64,000 nucleotides of DNA from Thiomicrorhabdus sp965603495 (lineage in GTDB: Bacteria > Pseudomonadota > Gammaproteobacteria > Thiomicrospirales > Thiomicrospiraceae), in NCBI GenBank assembly GCA_965603495.1, contig CBFDDF010000002.1, positions 1 to 64,000 of the forward strand. The letters run 5' to 3'. The position numbers and the translations under genes were made by a program. The notes below the pieces were generated by a model. The model had not been told where the DNA came from. It saw only the letters and a program-made list of their open reading frames with translations, and searched no databases. Below are positions 35,458-45,140 of this stretch, piece by piece. The first letter of the stretch is position 1, and each line of letters starts with the position of its first letter.

Positions 35458-36318
35458 TTAACTTGCCATTGATTCGGTTGACATGCTAAAGCGCATTGAA
35501 AGATCAATCGCTTGGATGTGTTTTGTAATGGCACCCGTAGAGATAAAATCAACTTGAGTTTGAATAAGCTGTGCCAGGTGTTGAAGCTCGACATTACCAG
35601 AGACTTCGAGCTTGGCTTTACGGTTGACGAGCGTTACTGCCTGAGACATCATCTCTAAAGTGAAGTTATCGAGCATAATGATATCCGCACCCGCCTCTAA
35701 AGCTTGTTGCACTTCATTTAGGTTCTCGGTTTCGACTTCAATAGTCGTGTCGGGGTGCATTTGTTTGGCTGTACTGACGGCCTGTAGAATACCGCCAGCT
35801 GCCATAATGTGGTTTTCTTTTATTAAGATAGCATCAAATAAACCAATGCGATGGTTTGTGCCGCCACCGCAAGCGACCGCATACTTTTGTCCTAGACGTA
35901 AGCCTGGAATCGTTTTACGGGTATCCAAAAGTTGGGTGCGAGAGCCTTGTAATTGTGCCACATACTGAGCCGTTACTGTGGCGGTGGCAGACAAGGTCTG
36001 TAGGAAATTAAGAGCCGTTCTTTCAGCCGTTAAAATATTTCTGGCTGAACCTCTGATAATGCATAAACATTGGTCAGCTTCCACGCGTTCTCCTTCTTCG
36101 CAAATCCACTCGATTTTAATTTCTGGATCAACTTGTCGAAAGACCTCATCAAACCAAGGTCGTCCGCAGAGAACCGCTTTTTCACGGCAGATAATGTTGG
36201 CTTCTGCTTGGGTCTCTTCTGGAATTAGGCCAGCGGTTAAGTCGCCAGATTTAATGTCCTCTTCAAGTGCAATTGAAATGGTGTTTTCCAGGTTTTCAAA
36301 ATAGTTTATATCATTCAT
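35458..36318 (-). CDS. nadC: nicotinate-nucleotide pyrophosphorylase (carboxylating)
   Basis: NadC converts quinolinate and PRPP to nicotinate mononucleotide in de novo NAD synthesis. The 286-residue protein shows LEEDIKSGDLTAGLIP, LTAERTALNFLQTLSATAT, LLDTRKTIPGLRLGQKYAVACGGG (with the substrate-binding Arg/Lys), and IEVETENLNE. Length is normal. Its stop is followed almost at once by the antiporter start, an odd but plausible operon partner. Confidence 0.96.
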   Translation of the reverse strand: MNDINYFENLENTISIALEEDIKSGDLTAGLIPEETQAEANIICREKAVLCGRPWFDEVFRQVDPEIKIEWICEEGERVEADQCLCIIRGSARNILTAERTALNFLQTLSATATVTAQYVAQLQGSRTQLLDTRKTIPGLRLGQKYAVACGGGTNHRIGLFDAILIKENHIMAAGGILQAVSTAKQMHPDTTIEVETENLNEVQQALEAGADIIMLDNFTLEMMSQAVTLVNRKAKLEVSGNVELQHLAQLIQTQVDFISTGAITKHIQAIDLSMRFSMSTESMAS

Positions 36319-36468
36319 GGTTTATAAAACTTTGTATCTGTTTTTAACTTAATTCAAAGTATTATACCGAATTAAAGACACGCTTATTGACGTATAATAT
36401 TCCCATTAAAGTTGAGGCGAATAAGCCCTGTTGACCCCCTATGAAATCAAAAATAAAGCAAAATATTT

Positions 36469-37089
36469 ATGCAGAAATTGAATGACAACTCATATGCTGC
36501 GCAGACAGTGATGCGCCAAGCGGAAACACTTCTCAAGATTGAAGAAAATTCAGGTGTTGCTCAAGGCGTTAATTTTATTGCCAGTCCTAATTTTGATGCC
36601 CGAGGCGAGGGTGCTCTACCCGAGTTGATTGTTGTACATGGTATTAGCTTACCGCCCAATCAGTTCGGTGGAGAGGCTATTAGCCAACTTTTTACCAATC
36701 AACTCGATCCCAAGGTAGATCCCTATTTTGAGAAGATTAAAGAGTTGAAGGTTTCGGCGCACGCCCTAATTCGGCGTGATGGTGAAATTATTCAGTATGT
36801 ACCGTTTCATGAAAGAGCCTGGCATGCTGGTTTGTCTGAGTTTGAGGGTCGGGGTCGTTGTAATGATTTTTCGATTGGGATTGAAATGGAGGGTACGGAT
36901 GAGACGTGTTATACCGCTCATCAATATACTGCTCTAGCACAACTCATTAAATCACTGTGGGTCGCATACCCAAGTTTAAAAGCACATCAAGTCGTTGGTC
37001 ATAATGAGATAGCCCCTGGTCGTAAAACCGATCCAGGCCCTTATTTTCAATGGGATTCTCTGAATCGGTTATTAGATAAAAACGTTTAG
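36469..37089 (+). CDS. ampD: 1,6-anhydro-N-acetylmuramyl-L-alanine amidase
   Basis: A cytoplasmic zinc amidase that recycles anhydromuropeptides and indirectly controls AmpR-type beta-lactamase induction where present. The 206-residue protein carries the zinc ligands and catalytic groups in VVHGISLPPNQFGG, WHAGLSEFEGRGRCNDFSIGIEMEG and VVGHNEIAPGRKTDPGP. There is no signal peptide, which separates it from AmiD. No clear ribosome site precedes the ATG. No ampR or beta-lactamase gene is nearby. Confidence 0.94.
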   Translation: MQKLNDNSYAAQTVMRQAETLLKIEENSGVAQGVNFIASPNFDARGEGALPELIVVHGISLPPNQFGGEAISQLFTNQLDPKVDPYFEKIKELKVSAHALIRRDGEIIQYVPFHERAWHAGLSEFEGRGRCNDFSIGIEMEGTDETCYTAHQYTALAQLIKSLWVAYPSLKAHQVVGHNEIAPGRKTDPGPYFQWDSLNRLLDKNV

Positions 37090-37195
37090 TTGTTAACTAG
37101 GATCTCAATATCGGTAAAGTTCGGAGAGGGCTTTGTTGGTCGTATAATCAAGTTTACAGATTGTAATTTATTGGGTCTACTACAAACCTCTGTGC

Positions 37196-39214
37196 TTATA
37201 TGCCTGTACAGACTAGAGCGATAACGTCATTGTCATAGCCATCACCATTTTTGTACTCTCGATAGCCTTCGCTCACTTTGTACCCCGCTAAATAAGGTTT
37301 TCCTTGCCACTCCCAATAAATGGCGTCATTTTGACCGTTTTCTGCTGTGAGTACCTCGTTTGGTAGGCTTAGTTTGCTTCCTGTAGGTAGCTTAGAGCTA
37401 GTAGATGAAATGATGTGTCCGCTTCTATCAAGAAAAACACTGAATGTGTTGTTGCTGAGTAATGGGTTGATGTATTTAGGTTCTGTCTCATCTAACATGG
37501 CTTGAAACTCAGGCTTGGAGTCAAAAATCAAAGCAATGCCACCAACGTTGGTATTGATATTCTCCCAGTCTTTAATTGCTGCGTGATAGAGGTAGGTGTG
37601 CTCATTCGCATAGAGCTCTGTCGTATGGAACTCTGACACGGTATAGTCTTGCGTATTATTTAGGCCTAAACAGCGTGAGGTATCGCTTGGACGAGGTATT
37701 GTTGAGCCAATAAGGTGTTGTTCAGCTTGATTCGAAACCGCTAGAATTGTTCCGTTTTGGTCGTAGAGTATGATGTTGGTATAAACCGTGTAGAGACTAT
37801 TAATATAAGCGAGGGTTTCTGTCAATTTTTGAGACTCTTGGATTGTGATTGCTTTAGTCTTTTGCTGTTTAGATAAGATTTGGCGAAAGCTACTGTTAAG
37901 TGCCCACCATCGGCAGTCATTGGCGCGTTCATATAGATTTCGATCCATAACTTCTACCGCCAAAACAGCACTAAAAGCGACTTTTCCCTGAATGGTATCC
38001 AGTAAGACCTGGTGAATGTGGTCAATAAAACTCGAGAATATATTTTGAATGTCGGTGCTGATTTTATGGAAGCTATCCAATATCGGTAAGAATGATTTCA
38101 CATCCCTTTTTAAAGACATGATTTTACCATTCATGATAACGATCAGTAGTAAGGTACTAACCTTGGTATTGACTTCCTCGAGTTCTTTTAGGTACAGCGG
38201 TGAATCTTTTAGGATGCTAACCCCAAGGTCTTTTTTGTTCTTATTAAGATTAAATGCAACTTCATTTTTAACATCAATATAACCATACCACGGTAACCCA
38301 AAATAACCCTGGTAGCCCGTGGTTTTGGTCGCGAAGTGCATGTTGTTTGCAGATTTTAAGGGGGTTTCGAATCCCTTCGGGTTGACGATTTGTCTACCAA
38401 TGGGGTGCTGTTGCGGGGAGTTTGAAGCCAATATTTTTCCTGAGTCATTCAGTAGCATGATGCCGAAATTGTTTTCAGCATTGAGCGTGTTAAAAACCCC
38501 CTCCATTTCATCAGTAAAGTTAAAGCTTAAGCATAGCACTCCGACATCTTCAAGCTGTCCGCTAGGGAGTTCTTTCACCATTTTTTTTGCATAAATTAAG
38601 CTAGCGGGTTTGTTGGGGAATAGATCTGAATAGCCGTAGACTTCAACATACTCTTCTTGGGTGGTTAACGCTTTAGAAATGAGGGGGTCATTACTGTGCG
38701 TTACAGGATTGGTGGGATCAAGCTTAGCTTTGATATCCCCGGTAGGGCTGACGAGTAAGACGTCATCATAAACGCTGTACTTGGCAACATACTCTTCAAG
38801 TCGCTGTTGGATAAAGGCTTTGTCTTGTTGGCTTGACTCATCATTTGACATGAAGTCCACCAAATCATCATCGGTCGCTAAAAACCCTACATCGGCGGTT
38901 CTTTCAAATAAATTTCTAATTAAGATGTCTATGGTTGTTTGGGCTTTAAGTGAGATTTCACTATTGGTTTGATTAAGATAACGCCCAATCAATTCTTTGA
39001 TCATGATATCTCTAAGGTCTTGAAACTCTTGTTGGGTCTCAATAATAGACTCTAATAATTGAGGGTCGATATTCTCATTATTAATTTTCCCTACCATAGC
39101 CACAGTCGTCCACCACAAGTCTTGATGCTCGAGCTCATTAATATATTCTTTTACTTTGGGTAAGTGTCTTGTATGTTCATTATATTCGTTTGCCTGGTTA
39201 TTCTGCTGTGTCAT
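37196..39214 (-). CDS. large soluble protein with two Cache-like modules
   Basis: The frame opens at 39262, but the ATG at 39214 (or 39217), after GAGACC, fits better and gives about 672 residues. Two similar halves are visible. Each has a helical lead-in with a shared motif (RNLFERTADVGFLATD near residue 110, RNLYERANDCRWWALN near 425) followed by a Cache/PDC-type sensor fold (DVLLVSPTGDIKAKLDP and NIILYDQNGTILAVSN). I see no signal peptide, no transmembrane helix and no methyl-accepting, kinase or GGDEF output. The motif resembles the N-terminal part of some chemotaxis-associated Cache proteins. Function unknown. Confidence 0.75.
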   Translation of the reverse strand: MTQQNNQANEYNEHTRHLPKVKEYINELEHQDLWWTTVAMVGKINNENIDPQLLESIIETQQEFQDLRDIMIKELIGRYLNQTNSEISLKAQTTIDILIRNLFERTADVGFLATDDDLVDFMSNDESSQQDKAFIQQRLEEYVAKYSVYDDVLLVSPTGDIKAKLDPTNPVTHSNDPLISKALTTQEEYVEVYGYSDLFPNKPASLIYAKKMVKELPSGQLEDVGVLCLSFNFTDEMEGVFNTLNAENNFGIMLLNDSGKILASNSPQQHPIGRQIVNPKGFETPLKSANNMHFATKTTGYQGYFGLPWYGYIDVKNEVAFNLNKNKKDLGVSILKDSPLYLKELEEVNTKVSTLLLIVIMNGKIMSLKRDVKSFLPILDSFHKISTDIQNIFSSFIDHIHQVLLDTIQGKVAFSAVLAVEVMDRNLYERANDCRWWALNSSFRQILSKQQKTKAITIQESQKLTETLAYINSLYTVYTNIILYDQNGTILAVSNQAEQHLIGSTIPRPSDTSRCLGLNNTQDYTVSEFHTTELYANEHTYLYHAAIKDWENINTNVGGIALIFDSKPEFQAMLDETEPKYINPLLSNNTFSVFLDRSGHIISSTSSKLPTGSKLSLPNEVLTAENGQNDAIYWEWQGKPYLAGYKVSEGYREYKNGDGYDNDVIALVCTGI

Positions 39215-39262
39215 CATGGTCTCAAATGGATGTGTTTTTAACAGGCGTAAAGCAAAGGCCAT

Positions 39263-39490
39263 TCCATGGAGGTATATGTTATATTTATCAATGAGCTAAC
39301 GCAGTTTATACGTAGTTTTGTCGCGAAGAGGGTGGCGGACAATTTCGGGCGATTCTCACCAAAACGAAGCGCTATTGAGTGATAATAGGGCGTCACCAGA
39401 TTTGGTTGCTTCTTTTAAGGGTGTGAATTCGGGTAAGTGATAACGCTTAAAGATGACTTTTTGATTAATAAGGGAGGCTGAGTGTACGTT
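39263..39490. other. intergenic region, nothing recognised
   Basis: No gene, clear terminator or family repeat seen in these 228 bases between two minus-strand genes. Confidence 0.4.
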
Positions 39491-39706
39491 TTAAGCAATC
39501 CAACCCGTTTTTTTGCTGGGATTTTGCTTATTTGCTTTGGCCGTGAATTTTAAACATTCTTCACCAGAGTTCTCAAAAACAACAATGCTAGGCAGTTTTG
39601 GTGTTTTGAAACCAAATGCTTTACAGCCTCGAGGGTTTTTGGCATCCCAAGTTACGAAAAAGTGTTTGCACTGAAAGCAGTCAATTGGTGGATTAGTATT
39701 TTTCAT
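39491..39706 (-). CDS. small conserved Cys-rich protein
   Basis: A 71-residue protein with cysteines in CFQCKHFFVTWDAKNPRGC and EECLKF, which could hold a metal. I recognise the pattern (Cys-x2-Cys-Lys-His-Phe, Trp-Asp, Pro-x-Gly-Cys-Lys-x-Phe-Gly) from short hypothetical proteins in proteobacteria that are sometimes mislabelled uracil-DNA glycosylase. Too short for that enzyme. The tail is Lys-rich. Function unknown. Confidence 0.75.
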   Translation of the reverse strand: MKNTNPPIDCFQCKHFFVTWDAKNPRGCKAFGFKTPKLPSIVVFENSGEECLKFTAKANKQNPSKKTGWIA

Positions 39707-39862
39707 GTTTTAGTATAAAAATTAGTGAATTCCGCGATAAAGTAGTTGTGCTATTATCTTTTGCCGTTAATATTAATAAATACTTATAGCCTTGGTTTGC
39801 TAAATTCAAGTACCAAGTCATATTTTACAAGATTCATCATCAGATTTAAAAGGTTTAAAAAA

Positions 39863-40378
39863 ATGAGTAAAGTTGGCCTATTCTACGGAACGGATACAGG
39901 TAATACCGAACGTGTTGCAGATGTTATTAAGGATAAAATTGGAGCGGATATTGTAGATATGTATGATATCGCTACCGCCAGCGCGGATGATTTTGCAAAA
40001 TATGACAAGATTGTTTTAGGGCAGCCAACTTGGTATTACGGCGAATTACAAAGTAGCTGGGATGATTTCTGGGAAGACTTCAAAGGGATTGATTTCACAG
40101 GTAAAACGGTGGCTTGTTTTGGTCTAGGTGATCAAGCCGATTATTCCGAATACTTTTTAGATGCAATGGGCTTGATGCATGACATTGCAGTGGAAGGAGG
40201 CGCTACGCCTGCTGGTTACACGTCAACGGATGGTTTTGAATTTGATGAGTCTAAAGCCCTGACAGAAGATGGTGAGTTTTTTGTAGGTTTAGGAATTGAT
40301 GAAGATCAACAGCCGGAAATGACTGACGATCGTATTAATGACTGGGTTGAGCAAATTAAAGAAGAGATGGCGCTATAA
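39863..40378 (+). CDS. fldA: flavodoxin (long-chain)
   Basis: A 171-residue FMN-binding electron carrier. The phosphate loop GTDTGNTERVAD is at residues about 9-20, the FMN-stacking segments are QPTWYYGELQSSW and FGLGDQADYSEYFLDAMG, and the long-chain insertion is present. The frame is open from 39746, but the family start MSKVGLFYGTDTG at 39863 follows AAAAGG. A strong terminator follows, so it is probably monocistronic. It may replace ferredoxin when iron is short, as known for the family. Confidence 0.95.
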   Translation: MSKVGLFYGTDTGNTERVADVIKDKIGADIVDMYDIATASADDFAKYDKIVLGQPTWYYGELQSSWDDFWEDFKGIDFTGKTVACFGLGDQADYSEYFLDAMGLMHDIAVEGGATPAGYTSTDGFEFDESKALTEDGEFFVGLGIDEDQQPEMTDDRINDWVEQIKEEMAL

Positions 40379-40408
40379 GCTTTTAATCTGACAGTTTTCG
40401 ATGACAAA

Positions 40409-40446
40409 AAAAAGCCGCTAAGGAATGTTTCTAGCGGCTTTTTTAT
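40409..40446. terminator. bidirectional terminator after the flavodoxin gene
   Basis: AAAAGCCGCTA pairs with TAGCGGCTTTT around AGGAATGTTTC, with A and T runs on both sides. Confidence 0.88.
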
Positions 40447-40486
40447 TGCCCGAAGAGGCACTAAATCCATTGCTGAAATTGAAACG

Positions 40487-40498
40487 ACCAGGCCTGGT
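40487..40498. repeat. ACCAGGCCTGGT palindrome
   Basis: Exact copy inside the 14-bp palindrome GACCAGGCCTGGTC. It lies between the stop of the minus-strand HAD gene (40554) and the terminator at 40409-40446, again in the order stop, palindrome, terminator. Confidence 0.9.
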
Positions 40499-40553
40499 CA
40501 CTTTGTATTATAGGTATTTTAAATAAGACCGCTAAATGCGCTCAAACATTATG

Positions 40554-41204
40554 TTATCGCAAGCTAATCGATGGCCAGCCACGCGTTTTCGCGATTCCAA
40601 GCAATTTTTCATCGCCATCGACAATAACGGGATTTTCAACGATTTCGAGTAAAGGCAGGTCATTAAAGGAGTCAGAATAAAAGAAACTGCCCTCTAGGCT
40701 TTCATTTTCACGTCTAAGCCATTCGTTTAATCGAGTTACTTTACCCGCTTGAAAAGTCGGTATCCCTTCAACTTCACCAGTATAACGCTTATTCACAATC
40801 TCACCATTGGTACCGAGCAACTCGGCAATGCCATAACGAAGACCGATACGTCGGGTAATAAAAGTATTGGTCGCAGTGATAATGATCACACGATCCCCTT
40901 TACTCTTATGCTCATTTACCAATGCAAGCCCTTTGGGCAAGATAATGGGCTCAATGAAGGTTTGCATGAATTGTGCATGCCATTCATTTAGGGTCTCCAT
41001 ATTATGTTCACTTAGGGGTTTAAGGGCAAACCGTTGGTAGGCCATAATGTCTAAATTGCCCGTTTTGTAATCTTCATAAAACTGTTTATTTTGCGCCGCA
41101 AATTCAGTCGCATCAACATACTTATTTTGAACTAAAAATTCACCCCATAAGTAGTCGCTATCGCCACCGATTAACGTATTATCGAGGTCAAAAATTGCAA
41201 GAGC
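40554..41204 (-). CDS. HAD-IB family hydrolase (SerB-like)
   Basis: A 216-residue phosphatase of the haloacid dehalogenase superfamily. The nucleophile motif is FDLDNTLIGGDSD, motif II IITATNTFITRRI, and motif IV YSDSFNDLPLLEIV. It matches the HAD-IB group with a helical cap (residues about 20-90), near phosphoserine phosphatases and CicA-like enzymes; substrate unknown. The frame opens at 41237, but the ATG at 41204 follows GGAAAAT and starts right at the conserved core. Confidence 0.9.
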   Translation of the reverse strand, partial: ALAIFDLDNTLIGGDSDYLWGEFLVQNKYVDATEFAAQNKQFYEDYKTGNLDIMAYQRFALKPLSEHNMETLNEWHAQFMQTFIEPIILPKGLALVNEHKSKGDRVIIITATNTFITRRIGLRYGIAELLGTNGEIVNKRYTGEVEGIPTFQAGKVTRLNEWLRRENESLEGSFFYSDSFNDLPLLEIVENPVIVDGDEKLLGIAKTRGWPSISLR

Positions 41205-41390
41205 CATAATATTTTCCATTTTTAATTTTGGCCACATCCTAAACTAAACCAGTGAATTCGACAAGATTGTTTTTTAAAAAAGGGTGTTATAACAACCGTT
41301 TATGTAAAAAGCTTAAAATTTGGATTGAAAAATGCCTCAATTTTAGGCACTATTAACGAATAATTAACATTTAAAGTATTTAAGGCTCCC

Positions 41391-41888
41391 ATGATCGATT
41401 CAGAAGGCTATCGGCCCAACGTCGGTATTATTATCGTTAACAAAGAAGGCAAGCTGTTCTGGGGGAAGCGAATTCAACAGGATGCGTGGCAGTTTCCGCA
41501 GGGTGGGATTCGTGAAAATGAAACGCCACAGCAAGCCGTTTTTAGAGAGTTAAAAGAAGAGGTCGGGTTAGACCCTTCGGATGTTCGTATACTCGGTCGA
41601 ACAGAAGATTGGATAAGTTACGATTTACCTAAACATTTAATTCGTCATTATAGTCACCCGATCTGTGTCGGACAGAAGCAAATTTGGTTTATGTTAGGGC
41701 TTGAGAGTGAGGAGAGTCAGATAAATCTGAATCTGCATGATACTCCTGAGTTTGAAGGCTGGGACTGGGTCGAGTATTGGCGCCCTGTTCAAGAGGTTGT
41801 CAGCTTTAAGCAGGGTGTCTACCACCAAGCCTTAACGGAGTTGGAAAGCATGCTGGAAAAGTTCTGGTTCAATAAGCATCTCCCTTAG
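41391..41888 (+). CDS. rppH: RNA pyrophosphohydrolase
   Basis: A 165-residue Nudix enzyme that removes pyrophosphate from the 5' end of mRNA, starting decay. The Nudix box is GGIRENETPQQAVFRELKEEVGL. The RppH features GYRPNVGIIIVN, WQFPQGGI and YDLPKHLIR are all present, which separates it from other Nudix families. Length is as expected. A terminator follows. Confidence 0.95.
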   Translation: MIDSEGYRPNVGIIIVNKEGKLFWGKRIQQDAWQFPQGGIRENETPQQAVFRELKEEVGLDPSDVRILGRTEDWISYDLPKHLIRHYSHPICVGQKQIWFMLGLESEESQINLNLHDTPEFEGWDWVEYWRPVQEVVSFKQGVYHQALTELESMLEKFWFNKHLP

Positions 41889-41924
41889 CGTTTTAAGTAG
41901 GTGGATTTGACCTCGATAAAATTG

Positions 41925-41964
41925 AAAAATACCGCTTAATCTTCGTGTTAAGCGGTATTTTTTT
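41925..41964 (+). terminator. rho-independent terminator after rppH
   Basis: AAAAATACCGCTTAA pairs with TTAAGCGGTATTTTT around TCTTCGTG, ending in a T run. Confidence 0.9.
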
Positions 41965-42472
41965 GTTTTAAAGAGAGGGATGTGGCATTTTATAAGCTAT
42001 TGCTCTGCCTTATGACGCAAAGAAATCTGTGCTATTAGCTTCTAATATAATGAGCGTATTCGCATAATATAGCCTTGGAAAGGCACTATAAAACACGGAT
42101 TAGGTTGAAGCCTACTTGACTGCTAAACCCCCTTGGTCTGGCGTTTTATTTTTTGATTCAATGACTTACGTTTCATCTAATTTATCAGGAATTCCGTGGC
42201 AATGCTTTCAAGGGTTTTTTTAAGTAAAACATGTTATTATTCTACGACTTTATTTGCCTTTTTAGGGGTGGTGGATTCTTAGTGTTTAAAAAACACTGAG
42301 GATAATCATTTGCGCTATTCCCTAAAAAGCGAAACGTTTTGAATGACTAAGTAGCAGTCATTCAAAATGAAGATTTGTTGGCAGAAATGATAAGACCTAT
42401 CGTTTCTGGCTTACTTTAGGCATACCCAGTCCTAAAGGAATATTGATCCAACTTTATATAAGGAACTCTTTA
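41965..42472 (+). promoter_or_regulatory. long structured leader upstream of aceE
   Basis: These 508 bases have no gene but several inverted repeats. A short one, GCCTT-GGA-AAGGC (42072-42084), is followed by ATAAAAC (42088-42094) pairing with GTTTTAT (42143-42149), which ends in a T-rich tract. Further on, CTTTTTAGGG (42258-42267) pairs with CCCTAAAAAG (42320-42329), enclosing a 13-bp hairpin at 42275-42303. A perfect 12-bp hairpin at 42337-42367 (TTTTGAATGACT with AGTCATTCAAAA) follows. A TATAAT lies at 42046-42051. I find no PdhR-like operator. It could be a regulatory leader or hold a small RNA. Confidence 0.5.
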
Positions 42473-45133
42473 ATGAGCGAACAGTTTATCGACCAAGATC
42501 CACAAGGTACCCAAGAATGGCTAGATGCATTAGAAGCCATCGTCTCTTTTGAAGGATCTGATAAAGCACAACACATTATCGCCACACTGATTGAAAAAGC
42601 ACGTGTCCACGGAATTGATATTCCTTATTCAGCGAATACGCCGTACTGCAACACCATTGCTGAAGAAGAACAAGCGAATTACCCAGGAAACGTGGGTCTA
42701 GAGCAGAAAATGCGCTCTATTTTACGTTGGAATGCGATGGCAATTGTTTCTGGTGCCAATAAAAACACCAGTGTCGGTGGACACATCGCCTCTTATGCTT
42801 CTAGTTGTACTTTATATGAAGTCGGAATGAACCACTTCTTTAAAGGGCCTAAGCATGAGCTTGGCGCAGATATGATTTTCTTCCAGGGGCATACTGCACC
42901 TGGAATGTACGCACGTTCTTTTATGGAAGGGCGTTTGAATGAAGAGCAACTGAGAAACTATCGTCAAGAAGTCGGTGGTAACGGTTTATCTTCTTATCCG
43001 CATCCGTGGTTAATGAGTGATTACTGGCAGTTCCCAACCGTTTCTATGGGACTTGGGCCATTGATGGCGATCTACCAAGCCCGTTTCATGAAATATATGC
43101 ATGCACGTGGTTTAGCGAAAACGACGGGTCGTAAAGTCTGGGCATTCCTTGGGGATGGTGAGATGGACGAGCCGGAATCACGTGGTGCGTTACAGTTAGC
43201 GAAGCGCGAAAAACTGGATAACTTGGTTTTCGTCATTAACTGTAACTTACAGCGTTTAGATGGACCGGTTCGTGGTAACGACAGCATCATTCAAGAACTT
43301 GAAGGTGTGTTCCGTGGAGCAGGTTGGGCCGTTACCAAAGTTATTTGGGGTTCTGGTTGGGATCGTCTTTTGCAAAAAGATGTTTCTGGTAAATTGATTG
43401 AGCGCATGGGCGAAGTCGTCGATGGTGAATATCAGGCTTATAAAGCCAAAGATGGTGCATTCGTTCGTGAACACTTCTTTGGTAAGTACCCAGAAACAGC
43501 GGCTCTAGTTGCCGATATGACCGATGACCAAATCTTCAAACTAACCCGTGGTGGACACTCTCCACGTAAGGTTTATAACGCCTACAAGCGCGCCGAAGAG
43601 ACGGTTGGTCAACCAACGGTTATCCTTGCCAAGACGGTTAAAGGTTACGGCATGGGGCCTTATGGTGAGTCTCGTAACACGGCACACCAGCAGAAAAAAT
43701 TAGATTACGAAGGGTATAAGTATTTCCGTGATCGTTTCGCAATTCCATTTTCTGATGAGGATCTAGCGAAGCAAGTACCATTCTACGTACCAGAAGAAGA
43801 TTCTGATGTTATGCAGTATATGAGAGAGCGTCGTGAAGCCTTAGGGGGCGCATTGCCATCTCGTCAAGATAACGCTGAACCGTTACCTGTGCCTGAATTG
43901 TCAATTTTCAAAATGCTAACCGATGGTACTGGCGAGCGCGAAATGTCGACGACTATGGCTTTTGTACGTATTATCTCTATCTTGTTGCGCGATAAGGTTC
44001 TAGGGCCTCGTATCGTGCCAATCATTCCAGATGAAGCCCGTACCTTTGGTATGGAAGGTCTATTCCGTCAGGTCGGTATTTATGATCCAGCTGGCCAGTT
44101 ATATGAGCCAATGGATACCGACCAATTGATGTGGTACAAAGAATCTTCAGAAGGACAAGTTTTTGAAGAGGGTATCAATGAAGCCGGTGCGATGTCTAAC
44201 TGGGTTGCCGCTTCTACCGCTTATGCTAACTACGGCGTGAGCATGATTCCATTCTATATCTACTACTCAATGTTTGGTTTCCAACGTGTTGGGGATTTAG
44301 CATGGGCAGCGGGTGATTCGCGTGCACGTGGCTTCCTAATCGGCGGTACCGCTGGTCGTACCACGCTTGAAGGTGAAGGTCTTCAGCATCAAGATGGTCA
44401 TAACTTAATTCAGTATGATCACATTCCTAATTGTATGACTTACGACCCAACGTTTGCATTCGAAATGGCCGTCATCATTCGTGATGGTATTAAACGTATG
44501 TTTAATGAGAAAGAAGATGTCTTCTACTACATCACTGCGATGAATGAAAACTATAGTCATCCTGCGATGCCTGAAGGTTCTGAAGAACATATTCTAAAAG
44601 GTTTGTACAAATTTAAGACGTCTACTGCTAAGCATAAAAACAAAGTACAGCTAATGGGTTCTGGAACGATTTTCCGTGAAGTCATCGCTGCTGCTGAAAT
44701 GTTAGAGAAAGAGTGGAATGTTTCTGCTGATATCTGGGGTGTACCAAGTTTCAACTTGTTACGTCGTGACGGTATCGAAACAACGCGTTGGAACACAATG
44801 CACCCAACTGCTACACCTAAAGTCTCTTTCGCCACTGAAATGCTTTCTGGTGCAGAAGGGCCGTTCATTGCCGCAACCGATTACATGCGCGATTATGCAG
44901 AGCGTATTCGTCAATACGTGCCAGGTGCATACTATGTATTAGGAACCGACGGTTTTGGTCGTTCTGATACGCGTGAGCAGTTACGAGCATTCTTTGAAGT
45001 CAACGCTGAATATGTTGTTGTCTCAGCGCTTAAGTCATTGGCTGATGCGGGCAAGATTAAAGCGGAAGTTGTCGCTCAAGCCATTGAAAAATATGGCATT
45101 GATAGCGAAAAAACTTATCCGGTACACGCCTAA
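42473..45133 (+). CDS. aceE: pyruvate dehydrogenase E1 component (homodimeric)
   Basis: The thiamine-diphosphate E1 that decarboxylates pyruvate and reductively acetylates E2. The 886-residue protein is the single-chain type. Thiamine site motifs include GHIASYASSCTLYEVG, FLGDGEMDEPESRGAL with the following VINCNLQRLDGPVRGN, and later TFGMEGLFRQVGIY and GGTAGRTTLEGEGLQHQDGH. The frame opens at 42443, but the ATG at 42473 follows AAGGAAC. It is the first gene of aceE-aceF-lpd. A terminator-like stem after its stop may lower read-through to aceF. Confidence 0.97.
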   Translation: MSEQFIDQDPQGTQEWLDALEAIVSFEGSDKAQHIIATLIEKARVHGIDIPYSANTPYCNTIAEEEQANYPGNVGLEQKMRSILRWNAMAIVSGANKNTSVGGHIASYASSCTLYEVGMNHFFKGPKHELGADMIFFQGHTAPGMYARSFMEGRLNEEQLRNYRQEVGGNGLSSYPHPWLMSDYWQFPTVSMGLGPLMAIYQARFMKYMHARGLAKTTGRKVWAFLGDGEMDEPESRGALQLAKREKLDNLVFVINCNLQRLDGPVRGNDSIIQELEGVFRGAGWAVTKVIWGSGWDRLLQKDVSGKLIERMGEVVDGEYQAYKAKDGAFVREHFFGKYPETAALVADMTDDQIFKLTRGGHSPRKVYNAYKRAEETVGQPTVILAKTVKGYGMGPYGESRNTAHQQKKLDYEGYKYFRDRFAIPFSDEDLAKQVPFYVPEEDSDVMQYMRERREALGGALPSRQDNAEPLPVPELSIFKMLTDGTGEREMSTTMAFVRIISILLRDKVLGPRIVPIIPDEARTFGMEGLFRQVGIYDPAGQLYEPMDTDQLMWYKESSEGQVFEEGINEAGAMSNWVAASTAYANYGVSMIPFYIYYSMFGFQRVGDLAWAAGDSRARGFLIGGTAGRTTLEGEGLQHQDGHNLIQYDHIPNCMTYDPTFAFEMAVIIRDGIKRMFNEKEDVFYYITAMNENYSHPAMPEGSEEHILKGLYKFKTSTAKHKNKVQLMGSGTIFREVIAAAEMLEKEWNVSADIWGVPSFNLLRRDGIETTRWNTMHPTATPKVSFATEMLSGAEGPFIAATDYMRDYAERIRQYVPGAYYVLGTDGFGRSDTREQLRAFFEVNAEYVVVSALKSLADAGKIKAEVVAQAIEKYGIDSEKTYPVHA

Positions 45134-45140
45134 TCCTTTT

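Noticed and set aside
42046..42150. tmRNA, SRP RNA or 6S RNA in the aceE leader
   Set aside because: None of their conserved sequences can be found; only generic hairpins are present.
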